NCBI RefSeq assembly: GCF_008123425.1
Contig: NZ_VSSS01000067.1
Coordinates: 62,001-126,000, forward strand
Length of the DNA stretch: 64,000 bases
Reading direction: 5' to 3'
DNA from: Bradyrhizobium rifense
Lineage (GTDB): Bacteria > Pseudomonadota > Alphaproteobacteria > Rhizobiales > Xanthobacteraceae
Shown here: one piece after another, positions 55,726-64,000 of the stretch
Layout: the number at the start of each line of letters is the position of its first letter
How positions within the stretch are numbered: the first letter of the stretch is position 1
Program-made: the position numbers and the translations under genes
Notes under the pieces: generated by a model
The model's database searches: none
Told to the model about the DNA's origin: nothing
The model's input: the letters and a program-made list of their open reading frames with translations, nothing else

Positions 55726-57987
55726 ATGAGCAATTACGACACGGTCGATAGCAATGAGCACCCCTGGCTCGGGAGGCTGGTCAAGGTCGGACTGTTCCTC
55801 CTGGCACAGGGCATCGCCGTACTCCTGGTCAGCTTCGTGGCCCTGCTGGTGAGCTTCGCGCCGGGCTGGTCGGCGGCGACCGAGCAGGCAAGCCTGCTTC
55901 AGCCCGGCGATGCCAAGTCCGGCAGCCTCCTCCTGAAGGACGACGGCGCTTACATCGAAGCCATCCGCCTCGGGATCGATATCGACATCACGGTATCAGG
56001 CCCGACGCTGCGCACCCGTGTCACGCAGGTCTTCCGTAACCCGACCAAGGACTGGGTCGAGGCGACCTATGTCTATCCGTTGGCCACCGACGGCGCCGTC
56101 GACACGCTGAAGATGGTGGTCGGCGACCGCATCATCGTCGGCGACATCAAGGAGCGTCAGCAGGCCCGCGCAATCTACGAGCAGGCGCGCCGCAACGGAC
56201 AGAAGGCCGCACTCACCGAGCAGGAGCGGCCCAACATCTTCACCAACTCGGTCGCCAATATCGGTCCCGGCGAAACCTTGCTGGTACAGATCGAATATCA
56301 GGAGCCGGTGCATCAGTCCGGCAACGAATATTCGCTGCGCGTGCCGCTCGTGGTCGGGCCGCGCTACAATCCGGCGCCGATCGTGCAGAGTGTCGACTTC
56401 CGCAAGGACGGCTCCGGCTGGGGCGCGACCAATTCAGACCCGGTGCCCGACCGTGACCGCATCTCGCCGCCGGTTCTCGATCCGGCCAAGAATGCGCCGA
56501 TCAATCCGACCAGCATCACGGTGCACCTGAAAGCCGGTTATGCGCTTGCCGAGGTGAAAAGCCACCATCACAACGTCAAGATCGAGAGCCCGGACAGCAC
56601 GACGCGCGTCGTGACGCTTGCCGACGGCACCGTACCGGCCGACCGCGACTTCGAGCTGACCTGGAAGCCAGCCGCCGAGAAGGCGCCGTCGGTCGGGCTA
56701 TTCCGCGAGCATGTCGGCGATGCCGACTATCTGCTCGCCTTCGTCACACCGCCCGCCGCCGAGCAAACAGCGCAGAAGCCGCTGCCACGCGAAGTGGCGT
56801 TCGTGATCGACAATTCCGGCTCGATGGGCGGCACCTCGATCGAGCAGGCCAAGGCGAGCCTGCTCTATGCGCTCGGCCGCCTCCAACCGAACGACCGCTT
56901 CAACGTGATCCGTTTCGACGACACCATGGACGTGCTGTTTCCGACCTCGGTGCCAGCCGATACCGCGCATGTCGGTGAAGCGACGTCATTCGTCGGCGCG
57001 TTGCAGGCGCGCGGCGGCACCGAGATGGTGCCGGCGATGCGTGCTGCACTGACCGACAAGATCGGCGACACCAACATGGTTCGCCAGATCGTGTTCCTGA
57101 CCGACGGCGCGATCGGCAACGAGCAGCAATTGTTCGAGACCATCACCGCGATGCGCGGCCGCTCGCGCATCTTCATGGTCGGCATCGGCTCCGCGCCCAA
57201 CACCTATCTGATGACGCGGGCTTCCGAACTCGGCCGCGGCGCCTTCACCCATATCGGCTCCGTCGAGCAGGTCGAGGAGCGCATGCGCGGCCTGTTCGCC
57301 AAGCTGGAGAATCCTGCGGTGACCGGCCTCACCGCAAAATTCTCGGACGCCAAAGCCGACGTCACGCCCGCGATCATTCCCGACATCTATCGCGACGAGC
57401 CGCTGGTGCTCGCAGCAAAGCTCGACAAGCTTGCGGGCTCGCTGGAGATCAAGGGCCGCGTCGGCGACCGGCCGTGGTCGGTGACGCTGCCGCTGCAAAA
57501 CGCCGCCGAGGGCAAAGGCCTGTCAAAACTCTGGGCCAGGCGCAAGATCGGCGATGCCGAAGTGGCGCGGACACTCCACGAGATGACGCCCGAGGACACC
57601 GACAAGACGATCCTTGCGCTGGCGCTCGACCATCAGATCGTCACGCGACTGACCAGTCTCGTCGCGATCGACAAGACACCGAGCCGTCCCGAAGGCCAGC
57701 CGCTCAAGCTCAGCGAGCTGCCGATCAACCTGCCGGCCGGCTGGGATTTCGCCAAGGTGTTCGGCGAACGGCCGCAGTTGACGCCGACACAGTTGCGCGA
57801 GCGCCGTGTCGATGCAGGCCAGCCTGCAGCAAGACGACTGGCTCCTGTCACCCCTGATGCGATCCGCCTGCCCAAGACCGCGACCTCGGCTGAGCTGAAG
57901 ATGATCGCAGGCCTGATCATGATCGTTCTCGCCCTGATCCTGTTCGTGTTCAACCGGCGTCAGCACTTGCTCACTGACGCCGCTTGA
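55726..57987 (+). CDS. VIT and VWA domain sortase target protein (marine proteobacterial type)
   Basis: 753 residues, start after GGGAGCAGG. A membrane segment at about 24-46 is followed by a VIT domain (about 75-200: RTRVTQVFRNPTKDWVEATYVYPL), and a VWA domain (about 355-530) with a complete MIDAS start Asp362-x-Ser364-x-Ser366. The C-terminus is a Gram-positive-style sorting signal: LPKTA at 715-719, a hydrophobic segment (about 726-742) and Arg-Arg. This architecture matches the dedicated substrate of the class GN sortase encoded next. The protein is periplasmic or outer-surface exposed and would bind a divalent metal; its partner is unknown. Confidence 0.94.
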   Translation: MSNYDTVDSNEHPWLGRLVKVGLFLLAQGIAVLLVSFVALLVSFAPGWSAATEQASLLQPGDAKSGSLLLKDDGAYIEAIRLGIDIDITVSGPTLRTRVTQVFRNPTKDWVEATYVYPLATDGAVDTLKMVVGDRIIVGDIKERQQARAIYEQARRNGQKAALTEQERPNIFTNSVANIGPGETLLVQIEYQEPVHQSGNEYSLRVPLVVGPRYNPAPIVQSVDFRKDGSGWGATNSDPVPDRDRISPPVLDPAKNAPINPTSITVHLKAGYALAEVKSHHHNVKIESPDSTTRVVTLADGTVPADRDFELTWKPAAEKAPSVGLFREHVGDADYLLAFVTPPAAEQTAQKPLPREVAFVIDNSGSMGGTSIEQAKASLLYALGRLQPNDRFNVIRFDDTMDVLFPTSVPADTAHVGEATSFVGALQARGGTEMVPAMRAALTDKIGDTNMVRQIVFLTDGAIGNEQQLFETITAMRGRSRIFMVGIGSAPNTYLMTRASELGRGAFTHIGSVEQVEERMRGLFAKLENPAVTGLTAKFSDAKADVTPAIIPDIYRDEPLVLAAKLDKLAGSLEIKGRVGDRPWSVTLPLQNAAEGKGLSKLWARRKIGDAEVARTLHEMTPEDTDKTILALALDHQIVTRLTSLVAIDKTPSRPEGQPLKLSELPINLPAGWDFAKVFGERPQLTPTQLRERRVDAGQPAARRLAPVTPDAIRLPKTATSAELKMIAGLIMIVLALILFVFNRRQHLLTDAA

Positions 57988-57988
57988 G

Positions 57989-58065
57989 AGAGGAGCCCCC
58001 CGAACTCCTCTTGCTTGGCGCGCGCGGCTGCCCGTCCCGATACCAACGGCCGCGCGCGCCTTTTT
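57989..58065 (+). terminator. Tandem hairpins and intrinsic terminator before the sortase gene
   Basis: Two hairpins fill the 82-base gap. The first has arms AGAGGAG (57989-57995) / CTCCTCT (58005-58011). The second has a perfect 12-bp stem GGCGCGCGCGGC (58017-58028) / GCCGCGCGCGCC (58049-58060) and a T-run at 58061-58065, the form of an intrinsic terminator. It ends 4 bases before the sortase ATG, so no ribosome-binding site precedes the gene. Confidence 0.85.
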
Positions 58066-58069
58066 CCTG

Positions 58070-58648
58070 ATGGACCTCATGCCCCGCCTCATCTCGCCTC
58101 TGGTCCTGGCGCTTGTCGGAACGATCCTGTTCGGCGACGGCGCCTACATCCACGCCAAGGCCTGGCTCGCGCAGATGCTCCTGGAGCGTGCGTTCGACCG
58201 GAGCGTTGCGACCGGCCAGCCGGTCAAGCCATGGTCCTGGGCCGATACCTGGCCGGTGGCGCGGATCGAGGTGAAACGGATCGGCGCCAGCACTATCGTG
58301 CTGGAAGGCACGAGCGGCCAGGCGCTCGCTTTCGGCCCCGGTCATCTCCACCAAACGGTTGATGCCGGCGAGCGCGGCGTTGCTATATATGCTGCTCATC
58401 GCGATACACACTTCCGCTTCCTGCGGGATGTTGCCATTGGTGACGTGATCGATGTCACACGCAGTGACGGTAAACGCTTTCGCTATCGCGCGGATTCCTC
58501 CGCGATTGTCCGTTTCGACGCATCCGGCATCGATCCCGCGACGCAGGATTTCGAGCTTGTGCTTGCGACATGTTGGCCGTTCGACGCCGTTACGTCCGGC
58601 GCCGAACGTTACCTCCTGCATGCCACCCTGATCGGAGACGGTGAATAG
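58070..58648 (+). CDS. Class GN sortase
   Basis: 192 residues: one N-terminal membrane segment (about 7-23) and the sortase beta-barrel. The catalytic triad is visible: His110 in AAHRDTHF, Cys168 in LATCWPFDA and Arg180 in GAERYLL. Family knowledge: these Gram-negative sortases occur with one VIT/VWA substrate gene, exactly as here. It would cut the LPKTA signal of the neighbouring protein in the periplasmic face of the inner membrane; the nucleophile it is joined to is not known. No ribosome-binding site is visible before the ATG, and a second ATG 9 bases on is no better placed. Confidence 0.94.
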   Translation: MDLMPRLISPLVLALVGTILFGDGAYIHAKAWLAQMLLERAFDRSVATGQPVKPWSWADTWPVARIEVKRIGASTIVLEGTSGQALAFGPGHLHQTVDAGERGVAIYAAHRDTHFRFLRDVAIGDVIDVTRSDGKRFRYRADSSAIVRFDASGIDPATQDFELVLATCWPFDAVTSGAERYLLHATLIGDGE

Positions 58649-58810
58649 CCGTTCGCAATCGACCCGTTCGGGATCGATCGAGCTCTCGCAAACCATGCTT
58701 TGGCGCGCGACAATCGCGCCACTGGAACCGCTGAACTGGCGCTGCCGACCGTAGACCAATGAGAAGGCCGGCGACTTCCGCAGCGGAGCTGGGCGGGGAA
58801 GAAGGGGTAA

Positions 58811-59803
58811 ATGGACGAAGAGTTTAGGCAGCGTCTCGACCAGCGATTGGAGCAGCTCGAAAATCGCGTCGCGCTACTGGAACGGAATCTGGATCTCATC
58901 GCGGCCGGTCAGAGACGATCCTCGCTTCGCAGCCTCTGGCGGCGTCCGCCGATGTGGACCTTCGAGCAATATCCGGCGCGAATGCTCAACCTGAACGCGT
59001 TCAACTCCGCACCCGCGATCCCTGCGAATGCGCCGCGGATCGCGATGGTCACGCCAAGCTACAATCACGCGCAATATCTCGGCGCTGCGATCGATAGTAT
59101 CCTGAGCCAGGCTTATCCGAACCTCTATTATCACGTGCAGGACGGCGCCTCGATCGACGGTACGGTCGATCTCCTGAAGAACCGCGGCGACAGCGTCAGC
59201 TGGAAGAGCGAACCAGACAAGGGCCAGTCCAACGCCATCAATCTTGGCCTTGCCGGCGTCGACTGCGAGATCATGGCCTATCTCAACAGCGACGACGTGC
59301 TACTGCCAGGTACGCTCGCTCACGTCGTCAACTATTTCATGTCGCATCCCGATGTCGACATCGTCTACGGCAACCGCATCTTCATCGATCGCGAAGGGCT
59401 CGAGGTTGGCCGCGCCGTGTTGCCCCGCCACGACGGCAAGACACTGCGATATGCCGACTACATTCCGCAGGAGACGATGTTCTGGCGCAAGCGCGTGTGG
59501 GACAGGCTTGGTCCGATCGACGAAAGCTTCCACTACGCGATGGATTGGGACTTCATCCTGCGGGCGCAGGCCGCCGGATTCAAGTTCGTCCGGCTGCCGC
59601 GATTTCTGTCCTGCTTCCGTATCCACGACGCGCAGAAGACGGCAGCCACTTACGCGATCGGCGTCAGGGAGATGGGCATCTTGCGGCGCCGCGTTCTCGG
59701 ATTCGATCCGACGCAGATGCAGATCCGGCGCGCCATCGCGCCTTATCTCGTCCGGCAGCTGGCCTATCACTATGCCTACAAGCTCGGTGTCCTGCGATAC
59801 TGA
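58811..59803 (+). CDS. Family 2 glycosyltransferase with N-terminal coiled coil
   Basis: 330 residues, start after AAGGGG. Residues 1-33 form a predicted coiled coil (RQRLDQRLEQLENRVALLERNL in heptads). Then comes a GT-A domain: IAMVTPSYNHAQYLGAAIDSIL, QDGASIDGT, the metal-binding NSDDVLLPG and the late MDWDFILRAQAAG. The coiled coil may let it dimerise. It is 162 bases from the sortase gene on the same strand. The donor sugar and acceptor cannot be named. Confidence 0.88.
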   Translation: MDEEFRQRLDQRLEQLENRVALLERNLDLIAAGQRRSSLRSLWRRPPMWTFEQYPARMLNLNAFNSAPAIPANAPRIAMVTPSYNHAQYLGAAIDSILSQAYPNLYYHVQDGASIDGTVDLLKNRGDSVSWKSEPDKGQSNAINLGLAGVDCEIMAYLNSDDVLLPGTLAHVVNYFMSHPDVDIVYGNRIFIDREGLEVGRAVLPRHDGKTLRYADYIPQETMFWRKRVWDRLGPIDESFHYAMDWDFILRAQAAGFKFVRLPRFLSCFRIHDAQKTAATYAIGVREMGILRRRVLGFDPTQMQIRRAIAPYLVRQLAYHYAYKLGVLRY

Positions 59804-59958
59804 CGCGGAAGCGACGCGAGCCGGCGATTGAAGTCGTCGCTTGCGAACCGCCGCGCATTCCGCCATGCGGCATGCAGCCCTGCCGGTTGCCACTCCACCC
59901 AACTCGCCATACAACCAGGTGACGCGCCACCAAGAAGAACAAAAGGTGAGGTCACGCC

Positions 59959-62193
59959 ATGGAAGCCCAGGTCTCTCAAGCGCAGGCCTCTGCTGCGTCG
60001 GTTCCTGCCCGCTCATGGTCGCCGCCGCCCGATGCCAGTGACATCGTCAAGGGCATCCACGCCATGCTGCATCCGCACAACATCGTGCTGGTGGGTGCGA
60101 CCGACAAGCCGGGCAATTACGCCGAGCGCATCTGGAACAATCTGGTCAGATACGGCTTCGAGGGCGGGCTCTATCCTGTCAACGCCAAGCGCGAAACCAT
60201 CTGGGGCGTGCCCTGCTACAAGGATTTTGCGAGCCTCCCCGAGAAGCCTGATCACGTTTTGGTGCTGGTGCCCGCGCGCTTTGCCGTGCAGGTGATCCGC
60301 GACGCCGCCGCTGCCGGTGCGCGATCCGCGACCATCGTCACGTCGGGCTTCAGCGAGTTGCAGGATGATGAGAGCCAGAAGCTCGCCATGGAGCTGCAAC
60401 AGGCCGTGCGTGAGACGGGGCTTGCCGTCACCGGCCCCAACTGCCTCGGCAATCTGAGCGCCGGCGAGAAGCTCTTCACCAATATCGACGACCGCATCGT
60501 CACCATGGAACAGGGCGCGGTGGCAATCGCCGGCCAATCCGGCGCTATCGTCATGGCAATCCGGCAGGCGCTGGAGGATCGCGGCGTCGGTGTCGGCTAC
60601 ATGGTGACAACAGGCAACGAGACCGGGCTCGAGACACCCGACCTGATGCGCTATTTCGCCGAAGATCCGAGCGTCAAGGTGATCGTGGTCTATCTCGAAG
60701 GCGTGCGCAACACCAAGGCGTTTCGCGACGCCTGCAAGGCCGCGCGTGCCGCGAGCAAGCCGGTGATCGCACTCAAGCTCGGATCGTCGGAAGGCGGTCG
60801 CGCCGCCGCGATGGCGCACACCGGCGCGCTAGCGGGCTCGATCGAGACGTTCGACGCGATCGCAACCCGCGAAGGCGCGATCCGCGTGGGTGGGCTCGAC
60901 GAATTGATCGAGACCACCGAATGCTTCGTCCACGCCGCCGTGCCCAGGGGCGACCGGCTTGCGGCGGTCACGCTGTCCGGCGGCAAACGCGGCATGCTGC
61001 TCGACGCCTTCTATGCCGAAGGCCTGAACTTTGCGCCGCTGAGCCCGCACGTCGGCTCCGAGCTTGCAAAGATGCTCGGACCGGGATCGATCGTCGGCAA
61101 TCCGCTCGATGCCGGCTTTGCGGCGGTGGTCGATCCCTCCGTCTACATGAAGTCGATCAAGCTGATGATCGACGATCCCGATATCGACATCGTCATCGTC
61201 GATGCCGAGTTTCCAAAAGCGCCGCACGAGCAGCGCGAGCGCAATTTGCGCATCGTCAACGAGATGGCGAGCCGGGCCGCAAAACCCGTGATCTATATCA
61301 GCGCGATGTCGGTGGGCTTCACCGAGTTCACCAAGGGCCTGCGCAAATCGCTGCCGCACCTCGCGGTGATGCAGGGCATGGATCGCGCGGTGACCGCGAT
61401 CAAATCGCTGCTCTCCTATGCCAGGCTGCGCAAGGAGGTGCCCGACATCGTCTCAAGCTCGAAGCCCGCCGCGCGCGCCGTGCTGGAGAAAGCGCTGGCA
61501 TCGGCGAGCGGCGACGCGCTCGACGAGGTCGCCTCGAAGAAGCTGCTAGAGGCGTATGGCATTCCGGTCTCGAAGGAGGGAATCGCGCAGACATCAGCGG
61601 AAGCCGTGAAGATCGCCAAGCAGATCGGCTTTCCTGTCGTGGCCAAACTCGTCAGCGCCGAGATCCTGCACAAATCCGATATCGGCGGTGTGGTGCTGAA
61701 CCTCAACAGCGCGACCGAGGTGAAGAGAGCTTTTGCCGACATCACCGCGCGCGTGAACAACCTGAGGGGCAAGCCGAAGCTCGACGGCATCCTGATCGCG
61801 CAGCAGGTCAAGGCCGACCTCGAGCTCGTGGTCGGGGCGTCGCTCGATGCCGAGATGGGACCGGTTGTGCTGTTCGGCACCGGCGGCATCGATATCGAGC
61901 TGATGAAGGACGTGGCGCTTGCCGGCGCGCCGCTGGACGAGGCCGAGGCGCGGCTCCTGATCGGCCGCACCAAAGCCGGCATCAAGATGCGCGGCTATCG
62001 CGGCAAGCCGGCGTTGCACGAGGCCTCCGCCGTGAAGGCACTGGTCGGCCTGTCCAATTTGATCGCGGATGCCGGCGACCGGATCGCCTCGATCGACGTC
62101 AATCCGTTCCTGATCAATGCCAAAACCGGCGTCGCGGTCGATGCGCTGATCGTGTTGAACAACGCGGCCGCAAAGCGCGCAGCCGGACACTGA
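59959..62193 (+). CDS. Acetate-CoA ligase family protein (ADP-forming acyl-CoA synthetase)
   Basis: 744 residues. A CoA-binding Rossmann domain (about 35-155: IVLVGATDKPGNYAERIW), a succinyl-CoA ligase-like domain (about 180-480) with the phosphohistidine candidate His287 in AHTGALAGS, and a C-terminal ATP-grasp domain (about 510-740: LEAYGIPVSKEG, VAKLVSAEILHKSDIGGVVLNL). It makes or uses an acyl-CoA with ADP/ATP, unlike the AMP-forming synthetases elsewhere in the window. GGTGAGG precedes the ATG. Confidence 0.93.
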   Translation: MEAQVSQAQASAASVPARSWSPPPDASDIVKGIHAMLHPHNIVLVGATDKPGNYAERIWNNLVRYGFEGGLYPVNAKRETIWGVPCYKDFASLPEKPDHVLVLVPARFAVQVIRDAAAAGARSATIVTSGFSELQDDESQKLAMELQQAVRETGLAVTGPNCLGNLSAGEKLFTNIDDRIVTMEQGAVAIAGQSGAIVMAIRQALEDRGVGVGYMVTTGNETGLETPDLMRYFAEDPSVKVIVVYLEGVRNTKAFRDACKAARAASKPVIALKLGSSEGGRAAAMAHTGALAGSIETFDAIATREGAIRVGGLDELIETTECFVHAAVPRGDRLAAVTLSGGKRGMLLDAFYAEGLNFAPLSPHVGSELAKMLGPGSIVGNPLDAGFAAVVDPSVYMKSIKLMIDDPDIDIVIVDAEFPKAPHEQRERNLRIVNEMASRAAKPVIYISAMSVGFTEFTKGLRKSLPHLAVMQGMDRAVTAIKSLLSYARLRKEVPDIVSSSKPAARAVLEKALASASGDALDEVASKKLLEAYGIPVSKEGIAQTSAEAVKIAKQIGFPVVAKLVSAEILHKSDIGGVVLNLNSATEVKRAFADITARVNNLRGKPKLDGILIAQQVKADLELVVGASLDAEMGPVVLFGTGGIDIELMKDVALAGAPLDEAEARLLIGRTKAGIKMRGYRGKPALHEASAVKALVGLSNLIADAGDRIASIDVNPFLINAKTGVAVDALIVLNNAAAKRAAGH

Positions 62194-62198
62194 TGTCG

Positions 62199-62287
62199 CG
62201 CAGGGCGGATTAGCACAGCGCAATCCGCTGGATTACGCGATGGTTGACGGGTAAACGGCGGGTTACGCTTCGCTAACCCGCCCTACG
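62199..62287. repeat. Palindromic repeat, family F copy 2 (diverged)
   Basis: Ends CGCAGGGCGGATTAGC and GCTAACCCGCCCTACG, inner arms GCGGGTTACGC and its partner. It resembles 46042-46155 but with GCGG in place of GTGG. It lies between the ligase and the MCE gene on the plus strand. Confidence 0.7.
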
Positions 62288-62340
62288 TACCATCGCGGCT
62301 CCTTCCAACTTCCCCGCTTTGGTCGTAAAATCGCATCCGC

Positions 62341-63171
62341 ATGGCACGCGCGAGCAATCTGGTGATCGGAACGACGACGCTGGCGGTGATCGCCGTGGCG
62401 TTCGGCGGCCTGCTCGGCGTGCAGAAATGGCGCACCATCCAGAGCCGCAGCCCGTTGCGCGTCGTGTTCGAAGGCGGTTCCGCGAGCGGCCTGCGCCGCG
62501 GCGGCCCGGTCAATTTCGACGGTGTACCCGCCGGTCAGATCCTGTCGATCAAGCTCGACAGTCCGCGCAAGGTCGTGGCGCTGGTGTCGCTCGACAACAC
62601 CGCGCCGATCCGCAAGGACACGGTCGCCGGCATCGAGTTCCTGGGCCTCACCGGTGTCGCTGCGGTCTCGCTGATCGGCGGCGCCCCGTCTGCGCCGCCG
62701 GTGCCGTTGGACTCGGACGGCATTCCCGTGCTGACCGCCGATCTCAGCGACGCCGAATCCATCGTCGACACGCTGCACAGCGTCGATCGTACCATCGTCA
62801 ACAACGCGCCCGCGATCAAGGACGGCCTGCGCACGTTCGAAAACTATACCGCCGACCTCCGCGGCAAAGGCGACGAGATCGACGCGGTCATGCTCAAGGT
62901 CGACAATGCGTTTGCCGGCTTCGACAAGGCGGTCACCAAGATCGAAGGTGTGGTCCCCGGCTTCGTCGACGGCAAGGCCGACGAGTTGTTCGAAAAGGTG
63001 AAGGGACTGCACGAGCTCGCCGACACCATGAAGAAGAAATCGGCAAGCTTCCTCGAGGACACCCGCCGCTCGCTGCTCGATGTCAGCGAGGCCGCCAACA
63101 AGATGAGCGGGACGCCTGCGCCCGCCGCCGCCCCGCGTCCGCCGCGCAAGCCAGCACAGCAGAAGCGGTAG
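62341..63171 (+). CDS. MlaD/MCE family periplasmic lipid-transport protein
   Basis: 276 residues with an N-terminal membrane anchor (about 7-27), an MCE domain (about 38-118: LRVVFEGGSASGLRRGGPVNFDGVPAGQI), a long helical region (about 130-250) and a Pro/Ala/Lys-rich tail. MCE proteins form hexameric rings or tubes that carry lipids between membranes. There is no permease, ATPase or MlaB gene adjacent in the visible sequence, so it is an orphan MCE protein here. No strong ribosome-binding site precedes the ATG. Confidence 0.88.
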   Translation: MARASNLVIGTTTLAVIAVAFGGLLGVQKWRTIQSRSPLRVVFEGGSASGLRRGGPVNFDGVPAGQILSIKLDSPRKVVALVSLDNTAPIRKDTVAGIEFLGLTGVAAVSLIGGAPSAPPVPLDSDGIPVLTADLSDAESIVDTLHSVDRTIVNNAPAIKDGLRTFENYTADLRGKGDEIDAVMLKVDNAFAGFDKAVTKIEGVVPGFVDGKADELFEKVKGLHELADTMKKKSASFLEDTRRSLLDVSEAANKMSGTPAPAAAPRPPRKPAQQKR

Positions 63172-63174
63172 AGC

Positions 63175-64000
63175 CTACCACGCGTAGCGCACGACGCCCT
63201 TGCCGGCGTAGGAGCGGGTGACGTTCGAGAACTCGCCCTCGAAGGTCAGTGCCGCAGACCAGCCGTTCATCCAATTCATTTGCACCGACGCCGTGGTCAG
63301 CGCGGAATCGCGCGCCTGCGCGGCGCCGTTCACGACGAAGGCCGATCCTGGCAGCGCCTGGAACACTGCGCCGACCGTGCGATCCGGATTGAAATCATGC
63401 GCCCAGGCGGCGCGGCCGCGCAGCGTCACCACGCCGCCGGCGGCGGCAAACGATCTGTCGGCGCGCAGGCCGAGCTCGATGCGGGTGCTGGTCACGTCCT
63501 TGGCGGCATAGTTGAGCGCGAAATTGTTGCTGCCGACCACGGCGAATTCCGAATAGCTCGGCAGGCTGAACATGGTGGCCTGAACCGCGGCATAGGGCGT
63601 CAGCCCGATCCACTGCGTGGCCTGGCGATAGCCGCCCTCGATGCGGCCTGAAACGGCGTTGGCATTGAACTGTGCACGCAGCTGGTCGGTGCCGGCGGCG
63701 GTGACGATGCGGTTGGTCGTGACATCCTGCCAGCCATAGGCCAGCGCCGCCGTGACATAGGCAGGTCCCGCGTTGTGGCGCACGAAGGCGCCGGCCTGGA
63801 ACAAATCCGAGCGACCCCAGCCAAGCCCGTTGACGTTGAAGCCTGTGCCACCACCAGCGAGCGCAAAGCCCGCGATTGTCGATGGCGAGAAGCGATAATC
63901 CAGACCGACCGCAGTGCCGTACACGCTGCTGCTGGTGTTGTTCGAGCCGAGCGCCGCATTGCCGTCGGTGGTCTGCGAGCCGCCATAGCCGGCGGCCCAG
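63175..64000 (-). CDS. Autotransporter beta-barrel domain protein (partial, 3' end)
   Basis: The visible 274 or so residues are the C-terminal outer-membrane barrel of an autotransporter; the 5' part lies beyond the window. The sequence WAAGYGGSQTTDGNA is the hallmark of the barrel start, followed by alternating strands (YGTAVGLDYRFSPSTIAGFALAGG) and the final strand ending RYAW with a terminal aromatic. No internal start is needed; the frame is open to the window end. The passenger domain is not visible. It converges with the MCE gene, 3 bases between stops. Confidence 0.92.
   Translation of the reverse strand, partial: WAAGYGGSQTTDGNAALGSNNTSSSVYGTAVGLDYRFSPSTIAGFALAGGGTGFNVNGLGWGRSDLFQAGAFVRHNAGPAYVTAALAYGWQDVTTNRIVTAAGTDQLRAQFNANAVSGRIEGGYRQATQWIGLTPYAAVQATMFSLPSYSEFAVVGSNNFALNYAAKDVTSTRIELGLRADRSFAAAGGVVTLRGRAAWAHDFNPDRTVGAVFQALPGSAFVVNGAAQARDSALTTASVQMNWMNGWSAALTFEGEFSNVTRSYAGKGVVRYAW

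Noticed and set aside
53225..59803. Could the sortase/glycosyltransferase block be a prophage or genomic island?
   Set aside because: No integrase, tRNA junction or phage gene is seen, and base composition matches the neighbours by eye. A proper composition scan was not possible.

Overview
This is a GC-rich chromosomal window (strong G/C third-codon bias, which also generates long antisense shadow frames) from an alphaproteobacterium. The catabolic gene content, the many ABC and MFS transporters and the families of intergenic palindromic repeats most resemble Bradyrhizobium or a close relative. That assignment is an inference from gene style, not a database match. I saw no rRNA, tRNA, CRISPR array, transposase or phage gene.

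Layout. 0.4-2.1 kb: periplasmic L,D-transpeptidase and an amino-acid binding protein. 2.3-6.1 kb: two acyl-CoA dehydrogenases, divergent from a carboxymuconolactone decarboxylase-like protein and a VOC protein. 6.2-11.8 kb: two MFS transporters, an S9 prolyl-oligopeptidase and a DUF938 methyltransferase. 12.0-17.9 kb: a compact thiosulfate/sulfide oxidation locus, soxX-soxY-soxZ-soxA-(SoxK-like)-soxB-(periplasmic DsrE-like), followed by a persulfide dioxygenase-rhodanese fusion. No soxCD is present in the window. 18.3-21.0 kb: two convergent MFS transporters. 21.1-25.7 kb: ABC ATPase, giant FtsX-type permease and AttH/CrtC-like secreted protein, then a MAPEG protein. 25.8-31.5 kb: a Liv-type binding protein and an RND efflux pump with its lipoprotein adaptor.

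32.0-40.4 kb: iron-type alcohol dehydrogenase and acyl-CoA synthetase, then a complete dipeptide/oligopeptide-type ABC importer (binding protein, two permeases, two ATPases). This runs convergently into a ceramidase-like membrane protein whose gene is preceded by two strong palindromic operators. 41.4-50.1 kb: acyl-CoA carboxylase (two subunits), a BKACE enzyme, an AraC regulator, a GST and two acyl-CoA dehydrogenases. 50.4-53.2 kb: acyl-CoA synthetase and a Liv-type binding protein. Together the 41-53 kb stretch looks like uptake, CoA activation, dehydrogenation, carboxylation and cleavage of some organic acid(s).

53.2-59.8 kb is the most unusual block: a glycosyltransferase and an XRE regulator, divergent from a VIT/VWA protein with a C-terminal LPKTA sorting signal, followed by its class GN (Gram-negative) sortase and a second glycosyltransferase. 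A near-perfect intrinsic terminator sits directly against the sortase start codon. 60.0-64.0 kb: ADP-forming acyl-CoA ligase, an MCE/MlaD protein and the 3' end of an autotransporter.

Intergenic spaces carry at least six families of imperfect palindromes. Two members supply the stop codon of the neighbouring gene.
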